A stretch of 50,089 bases of DNA, taken from the NCBI GenBank assembly GCA_017651185.1, contig JAGCDJ010000006.1, forward strand, positions 201,766-251,854. The letters are read 5' to 3'. Origin of the DNA: Bacteroidales bacterium (GTDB lineage: Bacteria > Bacteroidota > Bacteroidia > Bacteroidales > ML635J-15). Both the position numbers and the translations under genes were made by a program. The notes under the pieces were generated by a model that was not told the DNA's origin, did no database searches, and worked only from the letters and a program-made list of their open reading frames with translations. This document shows positions 15,490 to 24,972 of the stretch, piece after piece; position 1 is the stretch's first letter; every line of letters starts with the position of its first letter.

Positions 15490-16731
15490 ATGAACTACGA
15501 GTTTTTCATAGCGAAACGATTGGTTGCACGGCAGAACAAAACCTCAGGTTTCAGCAGGACTATTCTTGGGATTGCTGTTGCAGGAATTGCTGTCGGCATC
15601 GCTGTGATGCTTGTCTCTATTGCAATTGTAACTGGTTTCAAGAACGAAATATCGCGTAAGGTTGTTGGTTTTGGGTCGCATATAAGCATTACGAACTACG
15701 ACAGCAATTCGTCTTTTGAAACAGTTCCTATTTCGGGAGAACAATCGTGGTTTGCCTCGTTGAGGGAGATGGATGGCATAAAGTCGGTAAGTCGCTACAT
15801 TACCAAGGCAGGAATCGTGAAGACGGATGAATGCTTGCAGGGTGTTGTGTTCAAAGGTGTTGACAGTGAATACGACTGGTCGTTCTTCGAGGAATACCTT
15901 GTCGATGGGAAAATCCCTGAAATTTCGGATACTGCTCGAACTAACGATGTCCTGGTGTCAAAAAGTATTGCCAATGCCTTGAATTTAAAACTAGGCGATT
16001 CGTTTGCATCATACTTTATACAGAATCCTCCGCGAATGAGGAAATTTACCATTGCTGGCATATACGATACCCAACTCGAGGAGTTTGACAAGATGTATAT
16101 TCTTGCCGACATCAAGCATTTGCGCAAACTAAACGACTGGAAAGAAGGGCAGGTGTCGGGATTCGAGGTCAAGGTTGATGATATTGGTCGTCTCGATGAG
16201 TATTGCCAAAAGGTGTCACGAAAGTGTTGTTCGTACAATCCCGACGACGAAATGTTAAAGGTTATAAGTATCAAGGACGAATATCCCGGCATATTCGACT
16301 GGCTTTCGTTGCTAGACATGAACGTGTGGATAATTCTTATATTAATGGTGGCAGTAACGGGCTTCAATATGATTTCAGGTCTGCTGGTGCTGATACTCGA
16401 GCGCGTGAACATGATTGGCATACTCAAGAGCATTGGTGCGACAAACCGTTCGGTGAGGAAGGTTTTCCTGTATTTCGCATCTTACCTTATAGTAAAGGGC
16501 TTGCTGTGGGGCAATGTTATTGGTCTGTTGCTTTGCATCTTGCAGAAATATTTCGGAATAGTGAAACTCGACCCGACATCATATTATGTGACAACCGTAC
16601 CAATAAACCTTGATGTCGTTAACATCCTGATACTTAATGTGGGAACCTTGGCTGTGATTGTGCTTATGATTATACTTCCATCGTTCATTGTCTCGAAGAT
16701 TACGCCTGCGGATTCTATGAGGTTCGATTAA
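15490..16731 (+). CDS. LolC/LolE-family ABC transporter permease
   Basis: 413 residues from the ATG at 15490 (an in-frame TTG at 15484 would add two). Topology is that of the MacB/LolCE permease family: one N-terminal helix (TILGIAVAGIAVGIAVMLVSIAIVTGFK), a large extracytoplasmic domain (about residues 50-265), then three C-terminal helices with the FtsX-type ILKSIGATNRSVRKVFL loop. Such permeases work with a LolD-like ATPase to extract lipoproteins from the inner membrane. No ATPase gene adjoins, as is common in Bacteroidetes where the permease is an orphan. Confidence 0.85.
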   Translation: MNYEFFIAKRLVARQNKTSGFSRTILGIAVAGIAVGIAVMLVSIAIVTGFKNEISRKVVGFGSHISITNYDSNSSFETVPISGEQSWFASLREMDGIKSVSRYITKAGIVKTDECLQGVVFKGVDSEYDWSFFEEYLVDGKIPEISDTARTNDVLVSKSIANALNLKLGDSFASYFIQNPPRMRKFTIAGIYDTQLEEFDKMYILADIKHLRKLNDWKEGQVSGFEVKVDDIGRLDEYCQKVSRKCCSYNPDDEMLKVISIKDEYPGIFDWLSLLDMNVWIILILMVAVTGFNMISGLLVLILERVNMIGILKSIGATNRSVRKVFLYFASYLIVKGLLWGNVIGLLLCILQKYFGIVKLDPTSYYVTTVPINLDVVNILILNVGTLAVIVLMIILPSFIVSKITPADSMRFD

Positions 16732-16896
16732 GAGTGTCTAATTAACAATTTTCTCGCAACTTACATGTGTGCTACAACTTTCCGTTGTTCATAAGTTTTG
16801 TTCCGATAAACTGCTTATAAGGTAAAAAAGCAGTAAGTTTGAACCTTGTTTTTTTGGACGGGAATTTTCCCGTTGGACAGTAAATGTGAATTTGAG

Positions 16897-18300
16897 ATGA
16901 AGATAAAATTTATTGGTGCAACACGCGAAGTTACTGGAAGTAAACACTTGATAATTACCGATTCGGGCAAGAAGATTCTTCTCGACTGCGGAATGTTTCA
17001 GGGAAAGGGAATGGAGACTGATGCTGCTAACCGTAACCTTGGGTTCGAACCGTCCGAAATCGACTATGTGCTGGTTTCGCATGCTCATATCGACCATACT
17101 GGACTTATCCCTTATATCTATAAGAATGGTTTCAACGGAAAGGTTATTTGTACACAGGCAACTAGGGACTTGTGTTCGATTATGCTTCCAGACTCCGGTT
17201 TTATTCAGGAACTTGATATAAAGTGGTACAACAAGAAACTTTTCAAGCAGGGACTTCCGCGTGTAAACCCAATTTACACTCATTCGGATGCCGAGCAGTG
17301 CATGAAGATTTTTGTTCCTGTTCCGTACGATAAGGACTACAAGGTTGACGAGGGTATAACAGTTCGTTTCACCAATAGCGGACACATGCTTGGTAGTGCG
17401 GTGGTAAACATAACATTGGAGGAAAACGGCAAGGTTACGCGAATCGCGTATACCGGTGATGTTGGTCGTCCGCACAACAGAATCGTTAAGCCGCCAGTAC
17501 CGTTTCCGCAGGCCGACATCCTCATTACTGAAGCCACATACGGTAATCGTATTCACGAACAGGACCGCGAGACGGAACTCGACCTATACAACGTGATAAA
17601 CAACACCTGCGTACAGCGTGGCGGCAAGTTGATAATCCCGTCGTTTAGCGTTGGACGTACACAGGAAATCGTTTATATGCTCAACAACTTCTATAAGGAA
17701 GGTATACTTCCAAAGATTGACATATATGTAGATAGCCCGTTGTCGGTTGATGCTACCGAAATCTTCAAGATGCACAAGGAATGTTACAACGACGACATTA
17801 TCGAGTCCATGAAGAACGACCCGCATCCATTTTATTTCGACACCTTGCATTATGTTAAAAGTGCTGAGGAATCGAAGGAATTGAACAGCACCAAGAAGCC
17901 GTGCATAATAATTTCGGCATCGGGAATGGCGGAAGCAGGTCGAGTAAAGCATCATATTGCCAACAGCATCGAGGATTCGCGAAACACTATAATGCTTGTA
18001 GGATACTGTGCTCCCGAAACTCTTGGCGCAAGAATTCAGGAGAAAGGACTGCATGAGATTTCAATATTCGGACTTGTCCATCCGCTTAATGCCGACATCG
18101 AGAGGATAGAGTCGTTGAGCGGTCATGGCGACTACATCGAGATGGCTGATTTCATATCATGCCAGAATCCCGAGAAGTTGCGCAACATTTTCCTCGTGCA
18201 TGGCGACTACGATGCTCAGAAGTTCTACCGCGAGTACCTTATGAGCAAGGGATACAGCAACATACAGATACCCAAGTGCGGGGATGAATTTTACTATTAG
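16897..18300 (+). CDS. MBL-fold beta-CASP ribonuclease-like protein
   Basis: 467 residues from the ATG at 16897; the frame extends to 16846 but MKIKFIGATREVTGSKHLI is the classical family start. The metallo-beta-lactamase HxHxDH motif is HAHIDHTG; further motifs are GDVGRP, the beta-CASP ITEATYGNR and SFSVGRTQE, ISASGMAEAGRVKHH, and the C-terminal SGHGDY. The family includes RNA-processing exonucleases and CPSF73-like proteins. It opens an operon with fur (3-bp gap), purA and a PAS gene. Confidence 0.88.
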   Translation: MKIKFIGATREVTGSKHLIITDSGKKILLDCGMFQGKGMETDAANRNLGFEPSEIDYVLVSHAHIDHTGLIPYIYKNGFNGKVICTQATRDLCSIMLPDSGFIQELDIKWYNKKLFKQGLPRVNPIYTHSDAEQCMKIFVPVPYDKDYKVDEGITVRFTNSGHMLGSAVVNITLEENGKVTRIAYTGDVGRPHNRIVKPPVPFPQADILITEATYGNRIHEQDRETELDLYNVINNTCVQRGGKLIIPSFSVGRTQEIVYMLNNFYKEGILPKIDIYVDSPLSVDATEIFKMHKECYNDDIIESMKNDPHPFYFDTLHYVKSAEESKELNSTKKPCIIISASGMAEAGRVKHHIANSIEDSRNTIMLVGYCAPETLGARIQEKGLHEISIFGLVHPLNADIERIESLSGHGDYIEMADFISCQNPEKLRNIFLVHGDYDAQKFYREYLMSKGYSNIQIPKCGDEFYY

Positions 18301-18303
18301 GAG

Positions 18304-18756
18304 ATGGAAGAGAAAAGGTTGTCGCCAAACGATATTCTGAAAAACTATCTGGAGGAGCACTCGTTGAGGAAAACTCCGGAGCGGTTTGCAATTCTTGATG
18401 AGATTTATTCCAATTCGGGACATTTCAACATTGAGACGCTTTACGAGTCCATGAAGAGCAAGAACTATCGTGTAAGTCTCGCAACCTTGTACAACAACAT
18501 CGATATACTTATCGACGCCGGTTTGCTCGTAAAGCATAGGTTCGAGAAGGGCAATACCTACGAGAAGACCATGGACAGCATGAAGCACGACCATTTTATC
18601 TGTACCGGTTGCGGACGGATATATGAGGTTCCTTTGTCGGGTAATATGGATGTAAATGCAGAAGTGTCAAAAAGATACGGTTTCGATGTGTCCTCGTATT
18701 TCCTGACGATGTACGGGGTGTGCAATATTTGTAAAGAATTAAAGAACAAAAAATAA
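18304..18756 (+). CDS. Fur family transcriptional regulator
   Basis: 150 residues: winged-helix N-terminus (RKTPERFAILDEIY, VSLATLYNNIDILIDAGLL, the latter the recognition helix) and a metal-binding C-terminus with HDHFICTGCGRIYE and a second CNIC near the end, forming the structural Cys4 zinc site. Whether it senses Fe, Zn or peroxide (Fur/Zur/PerR) cannot be decided. Translationally close to the beta-CASP gene (3 bp) and 13 bp from purA. Confidence 0.9.
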   Translation: MEEKRLSPNDILKNYLEEHSLRKTPERFAILDEIYSNSGHFNIETLYESMKSKNYRVSLATLYNNIDILIDAGLLVKHRFEKGNTYEKTMDSMKHDHFICTGCGRIYEVPLSGNMDVNAEVSKRYGFDVSSYFLTMYGVCNICKELKNKK

Positions 18757-18769
18757 ACAGCAAAGACAA

Positions 18770-20041
18770 ATGAAAGTAGACATCTTATTAGGTATGCAGT
18801 GGGGTGACGAAGGCAAAGGCAAGATTGTCGATGTGCTTACGCCCCAGTATGACATTATTGCCCGTTTTCAGGGCGGTCCCAATGCTGGACATACCTTGGA
18901 GTTCAACAACATAAAGCATGTGCTTCATACCATTCCGTCTGGAATTTTCCGACCGAAAGCCATGAATGTTATAGGTAACGGCGTGGTGGTTGACCCTGTA
19001 ATTTTGAAGGAGGAGATTGAAGCGGCAATGAAACTCGGCGTAGATTTGCACGAAAATCTGCTCATAGGCAAGAAGGCACACCTCATAATGCCGTCGCACC
19101 GACTGCTCGACAAGGCATACGAGGAGTTCAAGGGCGCAGGGAAAATTGGTTCAACGCAGAAAGGTATTGGTCCGACCTATACCGACCGCACTGCGCGCAT
19201 AGGCCTGCGCATGGGCGATATATTCAGTGCTGACTTTGTGCGGAAATATAATTCCACCAAGGAGCATCATCGCAAGATACTTGCCGGATATGGATTTACA
19301 GAGACAAACGAGGATTACGAAAAACTATGGTTCGAGGCAATAGAATACCTCAAGACGTTCAAGTTCATTGATACTGAAATATATGTCAACAAGGCATTGG
19401 CGGAGGAGAAGTCAATACTAGCCGAAGGTGCACAGGGTTCGATGCTTGATGTTGACTATGGTTCATATCCTTTTGTAACATCGTCAAATACCTTGGCATC
19501 TGGTGTTTGCTCGGGCATAGGTGTGGCACCGTCGAAGATAGGCAAGGTGTTTGGTATCGTTAAGGCGTATTGCACACGCGTGGGCAGCGGTCCGTTTCCT
19601 ACCGAACTTTTTGATGCAACAGGCGAAACATTGCGTAGAATTGGTAATGAGTATGGTGCAACTACAGGTCGTTCGCGCCGTTGTGGTTGGCTCGACTTGG
19701 TTGCTCTCAAGTACGCATTGATGCTCAACGGTGTTACCGACATAATTATCACCAAGGCCGATGTGCTCAACGACTTCGACAAGTTGAAAGTGGCAGTTGC
19801 GTACAAAATCAACGGCAAGGAAGTGGATTATGTGCCTTTTGAAGTTAACGACGGCATAGAACCTGTATACATCGAGTTTGACGGTTGGAAGCAGGATATT
19901 TCGAAATGCACCTGTGAGGACGATTTGCCTAAGCAGTTGAAAGATTACTTGTCGTTTATTGCAAGGGAAACTGGTGTTAGAATTTCGTATTTGTCTGTTG
20001 GTCCCGACAGGGTTCAGACGCTTAAAGTAAATATTGAATAA
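18770..20041 (+). CDS. purA: Adenylosuccinate synthetase
   Basis: 423 residues, the family norm. Catalyses GTP-dependent ligation of IMP and aspartate in AMP synthesis. Signatures: GMQWGDEGKGKIVD at residues 7-20 (catalytic Asp and P-loop), GPNAGHT with the catalytic His, STQKGIGPTYTDR, EGAQGSMLDVDYGSYPFVTSSN, TTGRSRRCGWLDL and the C-terminal SVGPDR. Third gene of the operon; its stop codon overlaps the start of the PAS gene by one base. Confidence 0.97.
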   Translation: MKVDILLGMQWGDEGKGKIVDVLTPQYDIIARFQGGPNAGHTLEFNNIKHVLHTIPSGIFRPKAMNVIGNGVVVDPVILKEEIEAAMKLGVDLHENLLIGKKAHLIMPSHRLLDKAYEEFKGAGKIGSTQKGIGPTYTDRTARIGLRMGDIFSADFVRKYNSTKEHHRKILAGYGFTETNEDYEKLWFEAIEYLKTFKFIDTEIYVNKALAEEKSILAEGAQGSMLDVDYGSYPFVTSSNTLASGVCSGIGVAPSKIGKVFGIVKAYCTRVGSGPFPTELFDATGETLRRIGNEYGATTGRSRRCGWLDLVALKYALMLNGVTDIIITKADVLNDFDKLKVAVAYKINGKEVDYVPFEVNDGIEPVYIEFDGWKQDISKCTCEDDLPKQLKDYLSFIARETGVRISYLSVGPDRVQTLKVNIE

Positions 20042-20385
20042 TGGAAATTACTGAAGACTTCTTGAAGGAAACTCCGTTTGCAGTGACTGTCTGCGATGCC
20101 GAAGGCATAATTGTATATATGAACGACAAGGCGGCTGCAACATGGGAAGCCCGTGGCGGTGCTTCGTTGGTAGGCAAGTCGCTTTACGACTGCCACGGCG
20201 AAAGGGCAACGGCTATGATTAAGAATATGCTTGCAACTGGCAGTACAAATGCATATACAATACTGAAGAACGGTCAGAAGAAACTTATCTATCAGAGTCC
20301 TTGGCATAAGGATGGCAAGGTGGCAGGTCTTGTGGAACTTTCGATTGTCATTCCCGAGGAAATGCCGCATTTTGTTAGAGGTTAG
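20041..20385 (+). CDS. Small PAS-domain protein
   Basis: 114 residues forming a single PAS fold: ETPFAVTVCDAEGIIVYMNDKAAATW (core strands), LVGKSLYDCHGE, then KLIYQSPWHKDGKVAGLVELSIVIPEEMPHF (C-terminal strands). There is no output domain. The YDCHGE segment resembles the heme/flavin-type small PAS proteins seen fused to DUF438 regulators. TAATG overlap with purA implies coupled translation. Ligand and partner unknown. Confidence 0.8.
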   Translation: MEITEDFLKETPFAVTVCDAEGIIVYMNDKAAATWEARGGASLVGKSLYDCHGERATAMIKNMLATGSTNAYTILKNGQKKLIYQSPWHKDGKVAGLVELSIVIPEEMPHFVRG

Positions 20386-20443
20386 TAATCAGGATGATAT
20401 GCATCGTAATGCATTTGTCCTTTACTATATAAAATAATTTTGC

Positions 20444-20451
20444 TATTTTTG
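20444..20451 (+). promoter_or_regulatory. Putative -7 box for the sprF-like gene
   Basis: TATTTTTG, 23 bp upstream of the ATG at 20475. No clear -33 element at 17-19 nt, so tentative. Confidence 0.4.
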
Positions 20452-20474
20452 CCGTTTATTGCAAAAGCGCGTAT

Positions 20475-21500
20475 ATGCGAAAGGTTTTGTGCTTGATATT
20501 GACATTTAGCGTTTTGTGCTTGTTCGTGGCACGAAAGTCAAATGCGCAGGATGCTCCTGTGTATGAGCAGTATGTCTTTGATAATACGTTGCTTAATCCT
20601 GCTTTTGTCGGAATCGTGGATATGATACAGGTGAAGGCGGCTCATCGTCAGCAGTGGATTGGTTTTGGAACGCGCAATACGCCTAGTACCACATTCCTTA
20701 TGTTTCGTTCGCGAATAAAGGGGTATGATGGTGGTCTCGGTGGTTTCCTTTATACCGACCGCAACGGCGTAAATTCGCAGACTGGACTTCAGGTTAATGG
20801 CTCGTTCCAGTTCCTTATGCGTACAAAGAGAATGACACGTACCATACTTTCGTTCGGTTTTGGAGCAACGGTGTTCATGCACACATACGATGAGACAGGT
20901 TTCGACAGGGATATATACGACCCGATAGTTAACTACAGCAAGACAAATTATTTAGGTTACGATGCCAATTTCGGTGTGCTTCTGACGCATGGGGGACTAA
21001 TCGCTGGTGTAAGTTTCAACAACTTGCTGCAGTGGACTTGCCCTGTTTTCAATTCTGTGCTCGAGCGTTCCCCAAGTGTAAACATGAATGTTCATGCAGG
21101 AAAGACATTTTGGCTTACTGCATCAATGCAGTTGTGTCCGCTTCTGATATACAAGACCAACATGAAGAACCTCAACCAGATGGATTTGGGCATACGCATC
21201 AAGTTCCTTTCCGGTCACAAGATTCGCACAATTTATACCAAGAACGAAAATGAATTTGTCTTAGGTCTTACATACAAGCAGACATTGGATGTGGGCAACG
21301 TTAGTCCGCTTTCGATTTCACCGATGGTAGGTCTTGTCATGAAGGGAATATCGGTGTCGTATCTGTGTGACTTGGGACTTACTGGATTGCAGAGATACAA
21401 TTACGGAACTCATCAGATTGCATTGGGATTCAGGTTGTACCGCGATAAGTTTACAACGCTCGACAAGCATAATGAGGCATCAATGGTTTACGATTTTTAA
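20475..21500 (+). CDS. PorP/SprF family type IX secretion membrane protein
   Basis: 341 residues with signal peptide (cleavage after FVARKSNAQ) and the family start DAPVYEQYVFDNTLLNPAFVG, then repeated beta-barrel strands ending DKFTTLDKHNEASMVYDF. PorP/SprF proteins are outer-membrane barrels that partner with T9SS; SprF-type members are needed to export specific type B-CTD cargo encoded next to them. Here the cargo gene begins 3 bp downstream, so the pair is a dedicated secretion unit. Confidence 0.92.
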   Translation: MRKVLCLILTFSVLCLFVARKSNAQDAPVYEQYVFDNTLLNPAFVGIVDMIQVKAAHRQQWIGFGTRNTPSTTFLMFRSRIKGYDGGLGGFLYTDRNGVNSQTGLQVNGSFQFLMRTKRMTRTILSFGFGATVFMHTYDETGFDRDIYDPIVNYSKTNYLGYDANFGVLLTHGGLIAGVSFNNLLQWTCPVFNSVLERSPSVNMNVHAGKTFWLTASMQLCPLLIYKTNMKNLNQMDLGIRIKFLSGHKIRTIYTKNENEFVLGLTYKQTLDVGNVSPLSISPMVGLVMKGISVSYLCDLGLTGLQRYNYGTHQIALGFRLYRDKFTTLDKHNEASMVYDF

Positions 21501-21503
21501 AAT

Positions 21504-24500
21504 ATGTCCATGAAGAGAACGTTAGCATTGATATTATTTATAATAGGTGTTTCGGTGGTATATGCTCAGCATAGGGGCGACAGCATCGACTGTAGCGACC
21601 GTATAGGTTATTCATGGATGAAAGGTTTTGGAAATTCCGCCTCAGAATATGTGTCTGATGTTGCTGTTGACGGAACAGGATGCATATATTTTACTGGTTC
21701 TTTCTCGGGAACGCTTCCCATTGGTGGTAGTTCTGTTACTTCGGAAGGTAACACCGACTTCTATATCGCAAAGATGTCACCGGAAGGTACTGTCTTGTGG
21801 CTGAAGAGCGGAGGAAGTAGCGCTGTTGAACAGGCAAACTCAATCGCTGTCGATGCTGACGGCAATGTGTATGTAGTTGGTCTTTCGAGCGATAATACTT
21901 CTTTCGAAGGCAATCGATTCCCGTCGTTGGGTGCCAAGGATGGTTTCTTGCTGAAACTTGATACCGATGGTAACTATGTGTATGTCAAGATTATGGGATG
22001 CTACCAGAACGACAATGCATACGATGTGGCAGTCGACGGAAACAACAATGTGATTGTTACTGGACATTTCAATTATGCATTGCAGGTTAGTTCGACTTCT
22101 CTTTTCCAGAATGCAAGGGGAGGAGACGATTCGTATTTGATAAAGTTCGACACGGAGGGCAATATGGTATGGGCTAAGACCTATGCTTCTGCTGGTAACG
22201 ACTATGGACGTCGAGTGGCATGCGACAATGCTGGAAATATATATCTGGCAGGTGAGTTCAAGGGATCAATGTCGATGGAAGGAAATAACTTGCAGTCGGC
22301 AAACGACCTTGGTGTTTATCTTGCCAAGTTGAATCCTACAGGTGTGGCACAGTGGGCTGTGCAGTTCGGCGCAGCAGGAAACGATAGCGTAAGGGCAATG
22401 TCTGTAAGTTCGGCTGGCAATGTATATCTTGCGTATAAGCAGGTGTCTGGAAATCCACAGATTGCAATATGTTCGTCTGCAGGTGTTAATTCAAGTACAA
22501 TTTCGTATCCGGGAAGCGGTTCGGTTGTTATTGGAGATATTCTTTGCGATTCGTATGGAAATTTATATGTTGCAGGAAGTTATAGCGCTTTGTTTGATTT
22601 GGGCGGAGGTCCAGTTGCAGCGAATGGAAATAACATCGACTTTTTTATAGTAAGGTATGACTCGAATAATGTAGCCGATATGTATTTCTTTGGAAACCAG
22701 TCGGAGCAGAATGCAATAAATACCTTGGCAATCGACTATGCCAACAATGTTGTGGCAGGAGGTTCGTTTGATTGGTCCATAACCTTGGGTTCAGATACAG
22801 AAACTTCTAATGGTTCGTTTGATGCGTTAATTGTCAAGTTTGAACGTTATATGAGTTTCGGCCAGTCGGAAATCGCCAGTGTCGGATGCAGTGCCAGCAA
22901 TATGAATGCAAGCATTGATGTCGAAGGAGGTATGTCGCCTTATATGTACTATTGGTCGAATGGTTCCACAGGAGAATCGTTGTCGGGAGTTTCGGCTGGC
23001 ACGTATACGCTTACGGTTGTTGATAGTGACCATTGCTACATCACCACTTCGTTGTCATTGACAGCGCCACAGCCACCGGTTGTTGAGTTGCCTTCGATTC
23101 CCACCTTGTGCCCTAGGGATACCATATCTATTGCTGTGAACAGCGGTATGTCGGAGTATATGTGGAATACTGGTGCCAATACACGCGAAATATCCATTTA
23201 TAGTCCTGGAACATATTCTGTTACAATTACCAACGATAATTCGTGTACGGCATCTGCTTCATTTTCTGTTTCGCAGTACCCTAATATTGATGTGCTTCCG
23301 CAAACCGACTATTATTTCTGTCCCGACGAATATCTTACGATAGAAGCGACGGGTTTCCTTTCGTATTATTGGTCGAATGGAAATTCCACGCCAACCTTTT
23401 TCACGCCGTTGGAATACACATACTGGGTACGAGCATACAATGGCATCTGCTACTATTACGATACAATTACTACGCACGAGTATCCGCGGCCGACGATAGA
23501 ACTTGGTGCTGACACATATTTTTGTGATGGTGACAGTGTGAGGGTTACTGCTCCTGATGGTTTTGTTTCGTATTCGTGGAGCAATGGCGCAGAAGGTCGT
23601 TCTGTCTGGGTTTCTGGTGCCGGTGAGCTTACGGTCGAGGCGTCGGATGCAAATACATGTAAGGCTGTAGACTCCATAAATGTTGATAAGATTGAGGCAC
23701 CCAAAGTCGATTTGGGCAACGATACTACATATTGTACCGATGGAAAAGTAGAACTGTTCTCGTCTATTTCTTATCAGAATTGCAGTTTCGTATGGAATAC
23801 GCATGAGCAAACGGCATCGATAAATGTGGCAACGTCGGGAACTTATTGGTTGCGTGTAACCAACGAGTATGGGTGTTCGACTACCGATACATTGCATATC
23901 AATGTTATAAACGTTCCACCTTTTGGACTGCCAGATGTTCTTGATTTCTGTGAGGAGTCGGCTCGGCTTTCGTCGACTAATAGATATGAGGCGTATGAAT
24001 GGAGTACGGGCGACAATTCTGCATATATTGACATACATTCATCAGGAGTGTATTCTGTAACAGTTACCGACAGGAGCGGCTGTACCATTAGCGACGAGGT
24101 CAACGCTACCAAGCATACTATAATAAAACCATTTTTCAGCAACGACACAGTTTTCTGCGGATTGCAGTCGCGTCGTCTTTACCTGAACACAACATACGAC
24201 AACTATCAGTGGAACAACGGAACTAGCAATCCGTACATTGATATTTCAAATCCTGGTGGATATTATTCGGTAAGTGTTACCAATGCCGAAGGTTGTACTG
24301 CAAGCACTTCCATGAGGGCAAGTTTCTCTGACAATTATCCAGAGATTGTGAAGATTACTTCGGGCAAAGGTCTCGTTATAGTTGAGGTTGAAGGTGGAAC
24401 GCCGCCTTATTACTATTCTGCCGATGGCCAAACGTGGCAGTCTTCAAATATATTCGACAATCTGCCGTCTGCATATTACGATATTATGGTTCAGGACAAT

Positions 24501-24803
24501 AATCATTGTATTGACCAGATGCAGACTTTCCTCGATGCTTCTGTTGGCATACCTTCGTTCTTTACGCCAAATGGCGACGGTTTCAACGATACGTGGGTAC
24601 TGACAGGCCTTTATATGTATCCAGATTCGAAGGTTGCCGTTTACGACCGTTATGGAAAGGAAGTTTTCGTGTCGAAGGGTGCTATTTGCGAGTGGGATGG
24701 CATGTATGGAGGCCGTCCGTTGCCTAGCGATTCGTACTGGTATGTGGTTTATCTCGGCGACGGATTCCCTACTTTGAAGGGTTGCGTTACAATAAAGAGG
24801 TGA
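21504..24803 (+). CDS. T9SS type B sorting-domain surface protein with SBBP repeats
   Basis: 1099 residues. Signal peptide ends near VVYAQ. Residues about 25-445 contain about eight SBBP-type beta-propeller repeats (repeated DGTGCIYFTGSFSG, DADGNVYVVG, DNAGNIYLAGEF patterns). Residues about 450-1000 hold six or seven PKD/Ig-like SprB-type modules with the recurring YMWNTGANTREISIYSPGTYSVTIT pattern. Residues about 1013-1099 are the gliding-motility-type C-terminal domain: FFTPNGDGFNDTW, KVAVYDRYGKEVF, LPSDSYWYVVYL, KGCVTIKR. It is expected to be exported by T9SS with the adjacent SprF and displayed at or released from the surface. Confidence 0.92.
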   Translation: MSMKRTLALILFIIGVSVVYAQHRGDSIDCSDRIGYSWMKGFGNSASEYVSDVAVDGTGCIYFTGSFSGTLPIGGSSVTSEGNTDFYIAKMSPEGTVLWLKSGGSSAVEQANSIAVDADGNVYVVGLSSDNTSFEGNRFPSLGAKDGFLLKLDTDGNYVYVKIMGCYQNDNAYDVAVDGNNNVIVTGHFNYALQVSSTSLFQNARGGDDSYLIKFDTEGNMVWAKTYASAGNDYGRRVACDNAGNIYLAGEFKGSMSMEGNNLQSANDLGVYLAKLNPTGVAQWAVQFGAAGNDSVRAMSVSSAGNVYLAYKQVSGNPQIAICSSAGVNSSTISYPGSGSVVIGDILCDSYGNLYVAGSYSALFDLGGGPVAANGNNIDFFIVRYDSNNVADMYFFGNQSEQNAINTLAIDYANNVVAGGSFDWSITLGSDTETSNGSFDALIVKFERYMSFGQSEIASVGCSASNMNASIDVEGGMSPYMYYWSNGSTGESLSGVSAGTYTLTVVDSDHCYITTSLSLTAPQPPVVELPSIPTLCPRDTISIAVNSGMSEYMWNTGANTREISIYSPGTYSVTITNDNSCTASASFSVSQYPNIDVLPQTDYYFCPDEYLTIEATGFLSYYWSNGNSTPTFFTPLEYTYWVRAYNGICYYYDTITTHEYPRPTIELGADTYFCDGDSVRVTAPDGFVSYSWSNGAEGRSVWVSGAGELTVEASDANTCKAVDSINVDKIEAPKVDLGNDTTYCTDGKVELFSSISYQNCSFVWNTHEQTASINVATSGTYWLRVTNEYGCSTTDTLHINVINVPPFGLPDVLDFCEESARLSSTNRYEAYEWSTGDNSAYIDIHSSGVYSVTVTDRSGCTISDEVNATKHTIIKPFFSNDTVFCGLQSRRLYLNTTYDNYQWNNGTSNPYIDISNPGGYYSVSVTNAEGCTASTSMRASFSDNYPEIVKITSGKGLVIVEVEGGTPPYYYSADGQTWQSSNIFDNLPSAYYDIMVQDNNHCIDQMQTFLDASVGIPSFFTPNGDGFNDTWVLTGLYMYPDSKVAVYDRYGKEVFVSKGAICEWDGMYGGRPLPSDSYWYVVYLGDGFPTLKGCVTIKR

Positions 24804-24820
24804 TTAAATGCTAAACATAG

Positions 24821-24838
24821 ATCGCAATGCTTTGCGAT
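24821..24838. other. Hairpin after the type B cargo gene
   Basis: ATCGCAA-TGCT-TTGCGAT forms a 7-bp stem 17 bp after the stop codon. There is no T-tract, so termination is uncertain. The rest of 24804-24936 shows nothing else. Confidence 0.35.
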
Positions 24839-24936
24839 GTTTCGATTCGACGCTATGGCGAATAAGTGGCATTTTTTGCGATGAACGGCAACAAAAACAA
24901 ATCCTAAATCGTATTTCGTAATTCAAAAATATTTTG

Positions 24937-24944
24937 TACTTTTG
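24937..24944 (+). promoter_or_regulatory. -7 box of the sod promoter
   Basis: TACTTTTG matches TAnnTTTG and lies 28 bp upstream of the sod ATG. A TTTC at about 19-20 nt upstream may serve as -33. Confidence 0.5.
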
Positions 24945-24972
24945 TCGTATTAACCTTTAATATGTTAGATAT

